64,000 bases of DNA from Paenibacillus sp. J31TS4 (GCF_018403265.1 NZ_BOSI01000002.1:248001-312000), one strand, 5' to 3'; positions 34,702 to 44,644 are shown, counted from the first letter of the stretch. The notes: generated by a model not told the origin, from the letters alone. Numbers and translations are program-made.

Positions 34702-37134
34702 ATGCTCCCATCCAGAGCCAAATGGACGGTGCAGGGAATGGAGGAGGAGACGGTCCGGCTGCTCGCGGACCGTCTCGGGCTGTCCGCGATCGCGGCGAGG
34801 CTGCTCGTGGCGCGCGGCATCCGGACCCCGGAGCAGGCGGAGCTGTTCCTGAAGGCCGGCGCAGAGCATGCCCACGACCCTTATCTGCTTGACGGGATGA
34901 AGGAAGCGGTGGAGCGGCTGCGCCAGGCCATCGAGCAAGGAGAACGAATACGCATTTATGGTGATTACGACGCGGACGGGGTCAGCAGCACGGCGCTGAT
35001 GACCCACCTGCTGCGGGGACTCTCGGCCAAGTTCGACAGCTACGTTCCCCACCGCGTCCTGGAAGGGTACGGATTAAACCGGGGAGCGATCGATCGCGCG
35101 AAGGAAGAGGGCGTGCAGCTGCTCGTCACCGTCGATACCGGCATCAGCGCGTGGGAAGAGGTCGCGTATGCCGCGAGTCTCGGAATCGACGTCATCGTGA
35201 CGGATCACCACGAGCCTCCGGAGGCGCTGCCGGACTGCTGTGCCGTCCTCAATCCGAAGAAGCCGGGCTGTCCTTACCCGTTCAAGCAGCTGGCCGGGGT
35301 CGGCGTCGCGTTCAAACTGGCGACGGCGCTGCTCGGCCGGTTTCCGGAGGAGCTGTTGGAGTATGCGGCGCTCGGCACCGTTGCTGATTTGATGCCGCTC
35401 ACCGGCGAGAACCGCATTCTCGTCCGGCTCGGCCTAGAGCGGATGAGGCAGGCGGCGGGACCCGGCATGCAGGCGCTGCTGGCGGTGGCCGGCATTGACC
35501 GCCGGCAGGTGAACGCGGGTCATCTCGGCTTCTCGCTCGGCCCGCGCATCAACGCCGGCGGCCGGCTGGAGTCGGCCGACACCGCCGTCCGCCTGCTCAC
35601 CACCGCAGATTCGCAGGAGGCCGCTCTGCTGGCGGAGAATCTCGACGCGCTCAACAAGGAGCGTCAGCGGATTGTGGAGGAGATCGGGCAGGAGGCGGAG
35701 GCCGTCGTGCGGGAGGACGGAGGTCGTCCCCCCCGGGTACTCGTCGTCGCGAGAGAAGACTGGAACGTCGGCGTCATCGGCATCGTTGCTTCCCGGCTGC
35801 TCGAGGCGTATTACCGGCCGACGCTTATCCTGAGCATCGACCGCGAGACCGGACTCGCCAAAGGCTCGGCCCGCTCCATTCCCGGCTTCGATCTGCACGC
35901 CGCCCTGACGGCCTGCGCCGACCTGCTGGAGCATTACGGCGGCCACCAGGCGGCAGCGGGAATGACAGTCCGGCGGGAGAATCTTCCCGAGCTGGCGGCC
36001 CGCCTCAACGAGCTGGCGGCCGCCTGGCTGACGGACGAGCATTTCGTCCCTGTGTTGCAGGCGGATCTGGATGCCTCGCTCAGTGAGGTGACGCTCGCAG
36101 CGATCCAGGAGCTGGAGCAGCTTGGCCCGTTCGGGATGGGGAATCCGTCGCCGCGCTTCGTGTTCAGCGATCTGGAGATTCGCGAGCGGAGAACGATGGG
36201 CAAAGAGCAGCAGCATCTGAAGCTGCAGCTAACGGAGGCGGCCCGGGAATCGGCGGCCTCGATCGAGGCGGTCGGCTTCGGCAAGAGCGCCGTGCTGGGA
36301 CGGTTGTCGCCGGCGGCCCGCGTCGACGTGGTCGGCGAGCTGAGCGTCAACGAATGGAACGGCACCCGGCGGCCCCAGCTGCTGATCCAGGATCTGCGTG
36401 TGCCGCATGTCCAGGTGTTCGACTGGCGGGGAGCCGGACGTCTTGAGGAGAAACTGAAGACGCTCGGTGTGCCCTCCACGCTATGGGCGGACCGGCCGGA
36501 GGACAATGCCGGCCCTGGGCTGCTCTTGTTCCGGGAGGAAGAGCTGACGCTGCTTCCGCCCGGATTCACGGACCAGGCCGCCATCTGGTGTCGCGGGGGA
36601 GATGGCGGCGTCCGCTGCCTGCACAAGGGTACGCGGGACCACTTCCCGCAGGTCAAAGACCTGATCTTGTACACGCTCCCGGACCGGGAGGACACGCTGC
36701 GCGAGATTCTGACGCAGGCCGAGGGTGTGGAGCGAATCTATGCGGTCTTCCGGACACCGGAGGGAGAGGGAAAACCGTCCGTTCCGGGACGCGACCGCTT
36801 CAAGCAGGTGTACGGGGCGCTTCGGGCACTGGGCGGGCAGACGGTCGAGCCTAGGCAGTTCGCCGCTTCCTGGAGCCGCAGGCTGGGGTTGCCGCCGTCT
36901 GTCATAACGTTTATTATGGAAGTGTTTGTGGAACTGGAGTTTCTGGAACGGTGCTTGGACGGCTATCGCTGCCATCCGGCTCCGGGCCGCAGAGATTTGA
37001 CCAGCTCGGCACTGTACCGCGGCCGGCTGGAGAGACAGAAGACCGAGGAGCTGCTGCTTTACTCCTCGGCCCAAGAGCTGCACGGCTGGATTGTACGCCA
37101 GCTGGCGGCTCCCAAATTGCTAACGGAGGCTTAA
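34702..37134 (+). CDS. recJ: Single-strand DNA exonuclease RecJ
   Basis: RecJ is a 5'-3' single-strand exonuclease of recombination and mismatch repair. The 810-residue protein has the DHH-family motifs YGDYDADGVSSTALM, VTVDTG and VTDHHEPPEALPDC, then the DHHA1 motif (LEHYGGHQAAAGMTV) and an OB-like region. A C-terminal extension of about 230 residues (DUF-type, found in Firmicute RecJ) follows. TTAGGAGGGAACCGA precedes the ATG. apt follows by 3 bases, the usual recJ-apt-rel order. Confidence 0.96.
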   Translation: MLPSRAKWTVQGMEEETVRLLADRLGLSAIAARLLVARGIRTPEQAELFLKAGAEHAHDPYLLDGMKEAVERLRQAIEQGERIRIYGDYDADGVSSTALMTHLLRGLSAKFDSYVPHRVLEGYGLNRGAIDRAKEEGVQLLVTVDTGISAWEEVAYAASLGIDVIVTDHHEPPEALPDCCAVLNPKKPGCPYPFKQLAGVGVAFKLATALLGRFPEELLEYAALGTVADLMPLTGENRILVRLGLERMRQAAGPGMQALLAVAGIDRRQVNAGHLGFSLGPRINAGGRLESADTAVRLLTTADSQEAALLAENLDALNKERQRIVEEIGQEAEAVVREDGGRPPRVLVVAREDWNVGVIGIVASRLLEAYYRPTLILSIDRETGLAKGSARSIPGFDLHAALTACADLLEHYGGHQAAAGMTVRRENLPELAARLNELAAAWLTDEHFVPVLQADLDASLSEVTLAAIQELEQLGPFGMGNPSPRFVFSDLEIRERRTMGKEQQHLKLQLTEAARESAASIEAVGFGKSAVLGRLSPAARVDVVGELSVNEWNGTRRPQLLIQDLRVPHVQVFDWRGAGRLEEKLKTLGVPSTLWADRPEDNAGPGLLLFREEELTLLPPGFTDQAAIWCRGGDGGVRCLHKGTRDHFPQVKDLILYTLPDREDTLREILTQAEGVERIYAVFRTPEGEGKPSVPGRDRFKQVYGALRALGGQTVEPRQFAASWSRRLGLPPSVITFIMEVFVELEFLERCLDGYRCHPAPGRRDLTSSALYRGRLERQKTEELLLYSSAQELHGWIVRQLAAPKLLTEA

Positions 37135-37137
37135 CCC

Positions 37138-37650
37138 ATGGATTTTAAAGAGTACATCCGGGTCATTCCCGATTTTCCCCAGCCGGGAGTCCGGTTCAAG
37201 GACATTACGACGCTGCTCAAGAACGGGCCCGTCTATAAACAAGCGGTCGATGCGATCCGCGAAATGGTCAGCGACCTCAAGATCGACATGATCGCAGGAC
37301 CTGAAGCCCGGGGTTTCGTCGTCGGGGCGCCGCTCGCTTATTCGCTCGGGGTCGGCTTCGCGCCGATCCGCAAGAGCGGCAAGCTGCCGGGTGATTGCAT
37401 CGAGGCGGACTATTCGCTCGAGTACGGCAAGGACCGGCTGGCAATGCACCGGGACTCCATCCAGCCAGGGCAGCGCGTGCTGATCGCCGATGACCTGCTG
37501 GCGACCGGCGGGACGCTGGCGACGTCGGCCAACCTCATTCGGCAGCTGGGCGGGGAGATCGTCGGCGCCGCCTTCCTGATCGAGCTGTCCTACTTGAACG
37601 GCCGCGAGAAGCTGGAAGGCATCGAGGTCCGTTCGCTCATGACTTACTAA
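37138..37650 (+). CDS. apt: Adenine phosphoribosyltransferase
   Basis: Apt salvages adenine to AMP with PRPP. The 170-residue protein begins [27 protein letters not shown] and has the PRPP-binding motif [18 protein letters not shown] (about residues 120-135) and [26 protein letters not shown] lies upstream. It is the last gene of the recJ-apt unit, followed by a strong terminator; rel is 4 kb downstream because serS, uraA and a ThuA gene have been placed between them on the other strand. Confidence 0.97.
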   Translation: MDFKEYIRVIPDFPQPGVRFKDITTLLKNGPVYKQAVDAIREMVSDLKIDMIAGPEARGFVVGAPLAYSLGVGFAPIRKSGKLPGDCIEADYSLEYGKDRLAMHRDSIQPGQRVLIADDLLATGGTLATSANLIRQLGGEIVGAAFLIELSYLNGREKLEGIEVRSLMTY

Positions 37651-37745
37651 GTCTCCTTTCCGGAACGGCCGCTTCACCGGCCGGACTCCGCTGGAGCCGG
37701 AATACCGGCAGGCAGTCATGCTGCGCTGGAGCCGGATAGAGAGCA

Positions 37746-37796
37746 AAAACAGCCGCTAAGGTTCGCATATAGCGAATCTTAGCGGCTGTTTTGTTT
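37746..37796. terminator. Bidirectional terminator between apt and serS
   Basis: A long near-perfect stem (AAAACAGCCGCTAAGGTTCGC with GCGAATCTTAGCGGCTGTTTT, one G-T pair, 37746-37792) is flanked by A residues on the left and T residues on the right, so it can end transcription of apt and of the convergent serS. Confidence 0.92.
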
Positions 37797-37930
37797 GTTT
37801 AAAGGGACGGTAAGAGGCGTCTTGCTTGAGGGAGGGCGGGCCGCCGGCCGTCGAGCGGGGGCGTAGTCCCCGCAAGACGTCCATGCGCTCGTCCATACGG
37901 CTTCGAACGAGCGCGTACGGCTGCCTCTTG

Positions 37931-39241
37931 CTAAGCCTCTTGCTCCTCCTCCGCTTGGGGAGGAGTCAGCAGCTTCTCGCCGTGCAGATAGGGGCGCAGC
38001 GCGGCGGGGATGGCGATCGAGCCGTCGGTCTGCTGGTGATTCTCGAGCAGCGGAATGAGAATCCGCGGGGTTGCGACCATTGTATTGTTGAGCGTGTAGG
38101 CGTACTGCAGGCGGCCGTCCGTATCGCGGTAGCGGAGATTCGCGCGGCGGGCCTGGAAGTCGAGCACGTTCGACGCCGAATGGGTCTCGCCGTATGCGCC
38201 GCGGCTCGGCATCCACGTCTCAAGGTCGAACTGCTTATGCGTCTTGGCCGCTTGGTCGCCTGTGCAGACGGCCATGACGCGGTAAGGGAGCTCAAGCAGC
38301 CGGAGCAGCTGCTCGGCGTTCGCCACCAATTCCGCGAGCAGCCGGTCGGCCAGCTCGGGATCGCGGCGGCAGAGCACGACCTGCTCCACCTTGGCGAACT
38401 GGTGCACCCGGTACAGCCCGCGCGTGTCGCGGCCCGCCGAGCCGACCTCCTTGCGGAAGCAGGGGGTTGCGGCCGCCAGCCGCGCCGGCTCCGCCAGGTC
38501 CAGCACCTCGTCGCGGTAATACGAGATGAGCGGGACCTCGCCCGTGCCGGCGAGCCAGGTGTTCTCCTCCACCGCATAGGTCTGGTCGCGTCCAGCCGGG
38601 AAGAAGCCGGCCGCCGTCATCGCTTCCTCGCGCATGAGAATGGGTACCTCGAGAAGCGTGTAGCCGCGCTCCTCCAGCAGATCCATGGCGAGCTGCTGGA
38701 CGGCGCGATGCAGCCGCGTGCCGGCTCCTTTCAGCACATAGCTTCGCGCGCCTGCCATCCGGACCGCCCGCGGAATGTCGATCATCCCGTGCAGCTCTCC
38801 CAGCTCGACATGGTCGCGCGGAGCAAAGGCGAAGTCTCGAGGAACACCGACGCGCCGTACCTCCACGTTGTCGGCATCGCTCGCCCCGATGGGCGTATCC
38901 GCCGAAACGGGATTGGGCACGAGGAGCATGAGCTCCTCGAACCGCCGGGCGGCCCGCGCCTCCTCTTGGGCTACCTCGTCCAGCCGGACGCCGAGCTCCT
39001 TTGCTTCCTCGGTTAGTGCAGCCGCCGATTCTGTCTCTCCCCGCCTCTTGTGTTCGCCCGTCTCCCGGGCGAGCTCGTTGCGCCTCTTGCGGAGCCTTTC
39101 GGCATCGGCGATGAGACGGCGTCTCGTCTCGTCGGCCTCAAGGACGTCTCCAATAATCGAGACGCCGAGGCCCTTATCCCGCGCAGTCCGCTCGAGGAGC
39201 GCCCGGTTGTCGCGGATCCAAGCAATTGCTAGCATGGTCAT
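37931..39241 (-). CDS. serS: Seryl-tRNA synthetase
   Basis: SerRS charges tRNA(Ser). The 436-residue class II enzyme has an N-terminal coiled-coil arm (about 30-105, RLRKRRNELARETG...), motif 2 (TPCFRKEVGSAGRDTRGLYRVHQFAKVEQ) and motif 3 (LNNTMVATPRILIPLLENHQ). It is read on the minus strand behind a T-box leader. Start choice is uncertain: GTG 39244, ATG 39241 and ATG 39235 follow AAAGGA; ATG 39241 has workable spacing. The sequence is somewhat diverged in the arm (SIIGDVLEADETRRRLIADAE), which may mean a second, non-orthologous SerRS copy exists elsewhere. Confidence 0.95.
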   Translation of the reverse strand: MTMLAIAWIRDNRALLERTARDKGLGVSIIGDVLEADETRRRLIADAERLRKRRNELARETGEHKRRGETESAAALTEEAKELGVRLDEVAQEEARAARRFEELMLLVPNPVSADTPIGASDADNVEVRRVGVPRDFAFAPRDHVELGELHGMIDIPRAVRMAGARSYVLKGAGTRLHRAVQQLAMDLLEERGYTLLEVPILMREEAMTAAGFFPAGRDQTYAVEENTWLAGTGEVPLISYYRDEVLDLAEPARLAAATPCFRKEVGSAGRDTRGLYRVHQFAKVEQVVLCRRDPELADRLLAELVANAEQLLRLLELPYRVMAVCTGDQAAKTHKQFDLETWMPSRGAYGETHSASNVLDFQARRANLRYRDTDGRLQYAYTLNNTMVATPRILIPLLENHQQTDGSIAIPAALRPYLHGEKLLTPPQAEEEQEA

Positions 39242-39265
39242 CACGGTCCTTTCTCGGATAAAAAT

Positions 39266-39472
39266 ACAAAAAGCGCCCTCATCCGATTGGGACGAGGAGC
39301 GCTTAGGCCCGCGGTGCCACCCAACTTGACCATTCCCGTCAGGACGGGGATGATCCGCTTGGTTCCGCGATAACGGGCGGTGCCGGTCTTCTTCGGGAAC
39401 GGGCGGGCCGTTCTTACGAGGACGCCTCCGAGTTGGATGCTCTTCCTTGGCATAATAGCGATATGGAAAGTT
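39266..39472 (-). promoter_or_regulatory. T-box riboswitch leader of serS
   Basis: Read on the minus strand, the leader contains the T-box core GGGTGGCACCGCGGG (39308-39322) and ends in a terminator stem (AAGCGCTCCTCGTCC with partner TGAGGGCGCTT, about 39267-39304) followed by T residues, just before serS. Uncharged tRNA(Ser) should favour the antiterminator. I could not assign the specifier codon with confidence. Confidence 0.92.
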
Positions 39473-39478
39473 GGTGCT

Positions 39479-39507
39479 ATTATAGGGAAGAGCGCTGCGA
39501 AAGTCAA
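39479..39507 (-). promoter_or_regulatory. SigmaA promoter of the serS leader
   Basis: On the minus strand TTGACT (39507-39502), a 17-base spacer and a perfect TATAAT (39484-39479) lie immediately before the T-box leader. Confidence 0.93.
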
Positions 39508-39536
39508 GCGGCGAACGTCAGGAGAAAGATGGACAG

Positions 39537-39568
39537 ACAAAAGCCCCGGACAGGAGCATCCGAGACTT
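39537..39568 (-). terminator. Rho-independent terminator after uraA
   Basis: On the minus strand AAGTCTCGG / CCGGGGCTT (39568-39560 with 39549-39541, G-T pairs) is followed by T residues, ending the permease transcript close to the serS promoter. Confidence 0.75.
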
Positions 39569-39581
39569 GACTTGCAACCGG

Positions 39582-40850
39582 TTATTCGTTCGCCCAGCCG
39601 AGCTTCTCGATCAGCTTGAAGAACAGGCTGAGCAGGATGCCGACGACGGTAGCGAGCGCCATGCCCTTGAGCACGAAGCTGCCCCAGGCGAAGGTCGCTC
39701 CGCTGATGCCGATGACCAGCACGACGGTGGATAGGATCAGGTTGGTCGGCTTGGCGTAATCGACCTTCGTCTCGACGAGCATCCGGATGCCGGACGAAGC
39801 GATGACGCCGAACAGCAGCAGCGACACGCCGCCCATGACGGGGACCGGAATGGTCATGATGAGCGCGGACAGCTTGCCGAAGAAGGACAGCACGATTGCG
39901 AAGACGGCCGCGCCCCCGATGACCCAAGTCGAGTACACTTTGCTGAGCGCCAGGACACCGATGTTCTCTCCGTAGGTCGTGTTCGGCGTCGAGCCGACGA
40001 AGCCGGAGACGATGGTGGAGATGCCGTTGCCGAGAAGCGAGCGGTCAAGTCCCGGATCCGTGGAGAGATCCTTGCCGACGATATTGCTCGTTACGATCAG
40101 ATGGCCGATGTGCTCCGCGATGACGACGAGCGCCGCCGGGGCAATGATGGCGATCGCCGACCACGAGAACCGCGGGGAGTAGAACTCCGGCAGGGAGAAG
40201 AAGGGTGCCTGCTGGACCGATGTGAAGTCGACCATGCCGAACAGGGCGGCGAGCACGTAGCCGAAGACAATGCCGATCAGAATTGGGATAATTTTGAAGA
40301 ATCCGCGGAACAGGACGTTCCCTATAATAGTAAGCAGCAGGGTAGCCAGCGAGACGGTGATGACCTTGGGGTCGAACGCCCAGTCGGCCGGAGCGTCGCC
40401 CGGACGGATAATCCCGGCCATGCTGGCAGCCGTCGGAACGAGCTCAAGCCCGATAACGGCCACGATCGCGCCCATCGCCGCCGGCGGGAAGACGACGTCG
40501 ATCCAGCGGGTGCCGACCGCCTTGACGAGCAGGCCGACGACGGTGAAGATGACGCCGGTGACGATGAAGCCGCCGAGCGCATCCTGGTATGTGCCTCCGC
40601 CTACGAAAACGGCGGCGACCGGCGACAGGAAGGCGAAGCTGGAGCCGAGATAGGCCGGGATTTTGCCTTTGCAGATGATTAGGTACAGCAGGGTGCCGAT
40701 CCCGTTCATCAGCAGGCAGATGGCCGGATTGATGTGGAATAGAATCGGAACTAGCACCGTCGAGCCGAACATGGCGAACAAGTGCTGCAGGCTCAGCGGG
40801 ATGCTGGCCGCCAGGGATGGACGCTCGTCCACTTGGATAACGCGCTGCAA
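39582..40850 (-). CDS. uraA: Uracil-xanthine permease, UraA type
   Basis: This nucleobase/cation symporter is probably specific for uracil. The 422-residue protein has about 12-14 membrane segments and NCS2 family features: SLQHLFAMFGSTVLVP near the start, AYLGSSFAFLSP, GLELVPTA, and the transport-site region AEHIGHLIVTSNIVGKDL followed by GNGISTIVSGFVGSTPNTTYGENIG, the UraA-type signature with the conserved Glu residues. TTG 40850 follows AAGGAGG at 8 bases. Its promoter is close upstream and a ThuA-like gene precedes it in the same direction. I see no clear PyrR attenuator in the short leader. Confidence 0.93.
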   Translation of the reverse strand: MQRVIQVDERPSLAASIPLSLQHLFAMFGSTVLVPILFHINPAICLLMNGIGTLLYLIICKGKIPAYLGSSFAFLSPVAAVFVGGGTYQDALGGFIVTGVIFTVVGLLVKAVGTRWIDVVFPPAAMGAIVAVIGLELVPTAASMAGIIRPGDAPADWAFDPKVITVSLATLLLTIIGNVLFRGFFKIIPILIGIVFGYVLAALFGMVDFTSVQQAPFFSLPEFYSPRFSWSAIAIIAPAALVVIAEHIGHLIVTSNIVGKDLSTDPGLDRSLLGNGISTIVSGFVGSTPNTTYGENIGVLALSKVYSTWVIGGAAVFAIVLSFFGKLSALIMTIPVPVMGGVSLLLFGVIASSGIRMLVETKVDYAKPTNLILSTVVLVIGISGATFAWGSFVLKGMALATVVGILLSLFFKLIEKLGWANE

Positions 40851-40922
40851 GCTGGTTTCCTCCTTGAATATCGATTGATGATTTCGATGGTCGGTCGGAT
40901 TTCGGATGAAATCCCCTCGCTA

Positions 40923-40950
40923 ATCTTAGCAAAAACGAACCAACATGCAA
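40923..40950 (-). promoter_or_regulatory. Candidate sigmaA promoter of uraA
   Basis: On the minus strand TTGCAT (40950-40945), a 16-base spacer and TAAGAT (40928-40923) lie about 70 bases before the uraA start. Confidence 0.6.
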
Positions 40951-40995
40951 GACAAAATTCGACCTATGTCATGGATTTTTTACAGGACTGGAATC

Positions 40996-41667
40996 CTATT
41001 CCTCCTGGATGCGGCTAGTGCGCGCGGTCCAGGAGAGGGCGTTGTACAGCAGCCGGCGCATAGAGGGATGGGTCCAGGTCGCTTCGGTATGACCGGGAGT
41101 CAGCACACAGACCCGGCCGCGGCCGGCTTCATGCGCCCAAACGGCCGGCGAGGATCCGTGTTCGGAGGAGACGAGCTCGGCCAGCGGTTCGGGCGCATCC
41201 GGATCCCGCTGGACGCAGTACAGCTCGTCCTCCGTCGTCCACTCGCCGACGCCGTCCATGACCGGATGCCGGAGATTGAGCGGGTGTACGGTCAGCGGGA
41301 GGGCGCCGGGCGGATGATGCGTGAAGACGCCCTTGGTCAGCCGGCGATACGCCTCGCCGGCCGGATATTGGGCGATGCCGGAATGAACGGCGAGGAGGCC
41401 TCCGCCTTCTTGCACGAACGCCGACAGGCGGCTCTGCCGTTCGGGAGGACACCACAGCCGGTCGGTGCGGCGCCCGTCCTCCGCCAGCAGGGCGTCCCTC
41501 GCAATGAGAAGGCCGTCCCATTCGTCCAGCGTGTCCCAAGGGAACGCGGCCGGATCGGTCAGCACGGTCAGCCGGACCGGCGCTTCCTCGAGCAGAGGGG
41601 CGAGGAAGGAACCGACGCGATCGGCGGGGTGGTAGAAATCGCCGAGCAGAACAAGAAAATTCGACAT
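40996..41667 (-). CDS. ThuA-like / class I glutamine-amidotransferase-fold protein
   Basis: This 223-residue protein is of the ThuA (trehalose utilisation) family, a glutamine-amidotransferase-like fold. The visible pattern is a short N-terminal strand (MSNFLVLLGDFYHPA), EWDGLLIARDALL, QEGGGLLAVHSGIAQYPAG (where amidotransferases have their nucleophile elbow, here without Cys), and GEWTTEDELYCVQRDP with RVCVLTPGHTEATWTHPSMRRLLYNALSW, typical of ThuA. No clear enzymatic role is assigned. ATG 41667 follows AAAGGAG; the frame extends 41 codons upstream without similarity. It lies upstream of uraA on the same strand. Confidence 0.82.
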   Translation of the reverse strand: MSNFLVLLGDFYHPADRVGSFLAPLLEEAPVRLTVLTDPAAFPWDTLDEWDGLLIARDALLAEDGRRTDRLWCPPERQSRLSAFVQEGGGLLAVHSGIAQYPAGEAYRRLTKGVFTHHPPGALPLTVHPLNLRHPVMDGVGEWTTEDELYCVQRDPDAPEPLAELVSSEHGSSPAVWAHEAGRGRVCVLTPGHTEATWTHPSMRRLLYNALSWTARTSRIQEE

Positions 41668-41795
41668 AGCATTTTGCTCCTTTCCATAATAAGCGGGGCA
41701 CCGAAACCCGCATCCTTGTTCCAGTTTACACCAGTTGACGGATTCGGACAGGGAATTCCGCGAGGGAGTGCAGCGCGCTTCATTCGACACGTTTC

Positions 41796-41824
41796 TTGAC
41801 GGGAGCGGGACGAACGCTCATAAT
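41796..41824 (+). promoter_or_regulatory. SigmaA promoter of rel
   Basis: TTGACG (41796-41801), a 17-base spacer and CATAAT (41819-41824) lie 40 bases before the rel start. Confidence 0.82.
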
Positions 41825-41863
41825 GAATAAAAATCTACCTATGGGGACGGAAAGGATTGCGTA

Positions 41864-44047
41864 ATGGGGATCGAGCAGCTGCTGACTAAGGCATCAACCT
41901 ACCTCAAAGAAAACGACCTGAACAAAATCCGGGAAGCCTACGAATTTGCTGAACAGGCCCACCATGGGCAGGTCCGCAAATCGGGTGAGCCTTATATCTT
42001 GCATCCTCTGGCGGTCGCCGACATCCTGGTGAACATGCAGATGGATGTCACTTCGATTATCGCCGCTCTGCTGCATGACGTGGTCGAGGACACGACGGTT
42101 TCGCTCGATAAAGTCCGCGAGCAGTTCGGTCCGACCTGCGCCATGCTCGTCGACGGCTTGACCAAGCTGGAGAAGATCCAGTTCAAGTCCAAGCAGGAGC
42201 AGCAGAACGAGAACTACCGCAAAATGTTCGTCGCCATGGCACAGGACATTCGCGTCATTCTAATCAAACTGGCCGACCGGCTTCACAATATGCGCACGCT
42301 CAAGTATCAGTCCGAGGAGGCGCAGCGCCGCATCGCGGACGAGACGCTCGAGATCTTCTGCCCGATCGCGCACCGGCTCGGGATGTCCGCGATCAAGTGG
42401 GAGATGGAGGATATCGCGCTTCGCTACCTGAACCCGCAGCAGTACTACCGGATCGCCAACCTGATGCAGAAGAAGCGCACGGAGCGCGAACAGTATATCC
42501 ATGACGTCATCAGCCGGATGCACGAGAAGCTGTCCGAGATGGGCATCGAGAGCGACATCTCGGGGCGTCCCAAGCATATCTACAGCATCTATAAGAAGAT
42601 GACGTCGCGCAGCAAGCAGTTCAACGAGATCTACGACCTGCTTGCCATTCGCGTCATTGTTGACAATATCAAGGACTGCTACGCGACGCTCGGGATCATC
42701 CACACACTGTGGAAACCGATGCCGGGCCGGTTCAAGGATTACATCGCCATGCCGAAGACGAACATGTACCAGTCGCTGCACACGACCGTCATCGGACCTA
42801 AGGGCGAGCCGCTCGAGGTGCAGATCCGGACGTGGGACATGCACCGGACGAGCGAATTCGGCATTGCAGCCCACTGGGCGTACAAGGAAGGCTCGCTTGT
42901 ACCGTCCGGCAGCTTCGGCGAGAAGATGAACTGGTTCCGCGAGATTCTCGAGCTGCAGCACGAAACCCGCGACGCGGCCGAGTTCATGGAGTCGCTCAAG
43001 ATGGACTTCTTCTCCGACCTTGTCTTCGTCTTCACGCCGAAGGGCGAGGTCATCGAGCTGCCGGCCGGCTCTGTCCCGCTCGATTTCGCTTACCGCATCC
43101 ATACTGAGGTGGGCAACCGGACGATCGGCGCCAAAGTGAACGGCCGGATCGTGCCGCTCGATCACCGGCTCAACAACGGCGACATCGTCGAGATCCTCAC
43201 CTCCAAGCATTCGTACGGACCGAGCCAGGACTGGCTCAAGATCGCCCAATCTCCCCACACCCGCAGCAAGATCAAGCAGTGGTTCAAGAAGGAGAAGCGG
43301 GAGGAGAACGTTATCAAGGGCCGCGAGGCGATCGAACGCGAGCTGAAGCGGCTGGCGCTCGAACCTTCCGATCTGATGACGGACGAGAAGATGATGGAAG
43401 TGGCGGCCAAGTTCAACTTCCACGATATCGAGGACATGCTGTCAGCGATCGGTTTCGGCGGCATCACCGCTTCTCAGATCGTCACCCGGCTTACGGAGAA
43501 GCTGCGCCGCGAATCGGAGCAGGCCGCGCTCATCCAGCTGACCCAGGAGGTCAAGGAAGTCAAGGCCGCACCGCCTGAGAAGAAGAGCCGGCCGACGCAC
43601 GGCATCCGCGTCAAGGGCGCGGACAACATTCTCGTCCGCTTCGCCCGCTGCTGCAGCCCGGTGCCCGGCGACGAGATCGTCGGTTACATCACCCGCGGCC
43701 GCGGCGTCTCGGTGCACCGCGCCGACTGCAGCAACATTCCGGCGGGAGATGCGGAAGAGGGAGACCGCGTCATCGAGGTGGAATGGGTCGACTCGGTGGA
43801 GGCGAACTACAGCGTCGAGATCGAGATTACCGGCCACGACCGCCGCGGCCTGCTGAACGAGGTGCTGCAGGCGGTCTCGGAGAGCAAGACGTTCATGTCC
43901 GCCGTCTCGGCGAGCTCGGACAAGAACAAGATGGCGCTCATTCACATGACGATCCTTATCCGCAATACCGAGCACCTGCATTCCGTCGTCGAGAAAATCA
44001 AGCGGATCCAGGATGTGTACTCGGTGCAGCGGATCATGCAGGCCTGA
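41864..44047 (+). CDS. rel: Bifunctional (p)ppGpp synthetase/hydrolase Rel
   Basis: Rel makes and breaks (p)ppGpp in response to uncharged tRNA. The 727-residue protein has the HD hydrolase domain (about residues 45-150, HHGQVRKSGEPYILHPLAVADIL and LLHDVVEDT), the synthetase domain (SGRPKHIYSIYKKM, and MPKTNMYQSLHTTV), TGS (about 390-450), a helical region, zinc-finger domain (CCSPVPGDEIVGYITRG) and C-terminal ACT. Both catalytic halves keep their motifs. The start at 41864 follows GGAAAGGA. dtd follows, the common Firmicute order. Its own sigmaA promoter lies just upstream. Confidence 0.97.
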   Translation: MGIEQLLTKASTYLKENDLNKIREAYEFAEQAHHGQVRKSGEPYILHPLAVADILVNMQMDVTSIIAALLHDVVEDTTVSLDKVREQFGPTCAMLVDGLTKLEKIQFKSKQEQQNENYRKMFVAMAQDIRVILIKLADRLHNMRTLKYQSEEAQRRIADETLEIFCPIAHRLGMSAIKWEMEDIALRYLNPQQYYRIANLMQKKRTEREQYIHDVISRMHEKLSEMGIESDISGRPKHIYSIYKKMTSRSKQFNEIYDLLAIRVIVDNIKDCYATLGIIHTLWKPMPGRFKDYIAMPKTNMYQSLHTTVIGPKGEPLEVQIRTWDMHRTSEFGIAAHWAYKEGSLVPSGSFGEKMNWFREILELQHETRDAAEFMESLKMDFFSDLVFVFTPKGEVIELPAGSVPLDFAYRIHTEVGNRTIGAKVNGRIVPLDHRLNNGDIVEILTSKHSYGPSQDWLKIAQSPHTRSKIKQWFKKEKREENVIKGREAIERELKRLALEPSDLMTDEKMMEVAAKFNFHDIEDMLSAIGFGGITASQIVTRLTEKLRRESEQAALIQLTQEVKEVKAAPPEKKSRPTHGIRVKGADNILVRFARCCSPVPGDEIVGYITRGRGVSVHRADCSNIPAGDAEEGDRVIEVEWVDSVEANYSVEIEITGHDRRGLLNEVLQAVSESKTFMSAVSASSDKNKMALIHMTILIRNTEHLHSVVEKIKRIQDVYSVQRIMQA

Positions 44048-44185
44048 TCGCTTCATCCGCGAGGGACCGGCGCTTGCCGCCGGCCCGGCTGTCCGGATGA
44101 AGATGGGTCTGCTTTTTTTTGTGCGGTGCTTGCAGGCAAAATGGGCCCGTCCCGTTCAGGTACAGAACAGGAAAGGAAGGATAAG

Positions 44186-44629
44186 ATGAGAGTCGTGCTG
44201 CAAAGAAGCAAGGAAGCAACCGTAACGGTGAACGGGGAGGTGGTGGGCCGCATATCGTCCGGCCTCGTCCTCCTGGTGGGCGTGACGCACGAGGATACCG
44301 AGCAGGATGCTAAGTACCTGGCCGACAAGCTGGCCGGTCTGCGCATCTTCGAGGACGAGGAGGGCAAGATGAACCGCTCCGTGCTGGAGGCGGGCGGGAG
44401 CGTCCTCTCGATTTCCCAGTTCACGCTCTACGGGGACAGCCGCAAGGGCCGGAGGCCGAACTTCATGGCGGCCGCCCGCCCCGAGCAGGCCGAGCCGCTG
44501 TACGAGAAGCTGAACGAGCTGCTGCGGGGCTGCGGCCTTCAGGTGGAGACGGGCGTGTTCGGCGCCATGATGGACGTGCGGCTCACGAACGACGGGCCGG
44601 TGACGCTGATCCTCGACAGCCGCGCCTGA
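44186..44629 (+). CDS. dtd: D-aminoacyl-tRNA deacylase
   Basis: Dtd removes D-amino acids (and Gly from tRNA(Ala)) from mischarged tRNA. The 147-residue product begins [23 protein letters not shown] and has the active-site motifs [10 protein letters not shown] and [11 protein letters not shown] with the Gly-Pro pair. ATG 44186 follows GGAAAGGAAGG; the frame is open upstream but not conserved. It lies 138 bases after rel. In B. subtilis a cell-wall amidase follows; here two small ORFs and an oxidoreductase lie between dtd and hisS. Confidence 0.96.
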   Translation: MRVVLQRSKEATVTVNGEVVGRISSGLVLLVGVTHEDTEQDAKYLADKLAGLRIFEDEEGKMNRSVLEAGGSVLSISQFTLYGDSRKGRRPNFMAAARPEQAEPLYEKLNELLRGCGLQVETGVFGAMMDVRLTNDGPVTLILDSRA

Positions 44630-44644
44630 AGAAGGGAGCGGCGG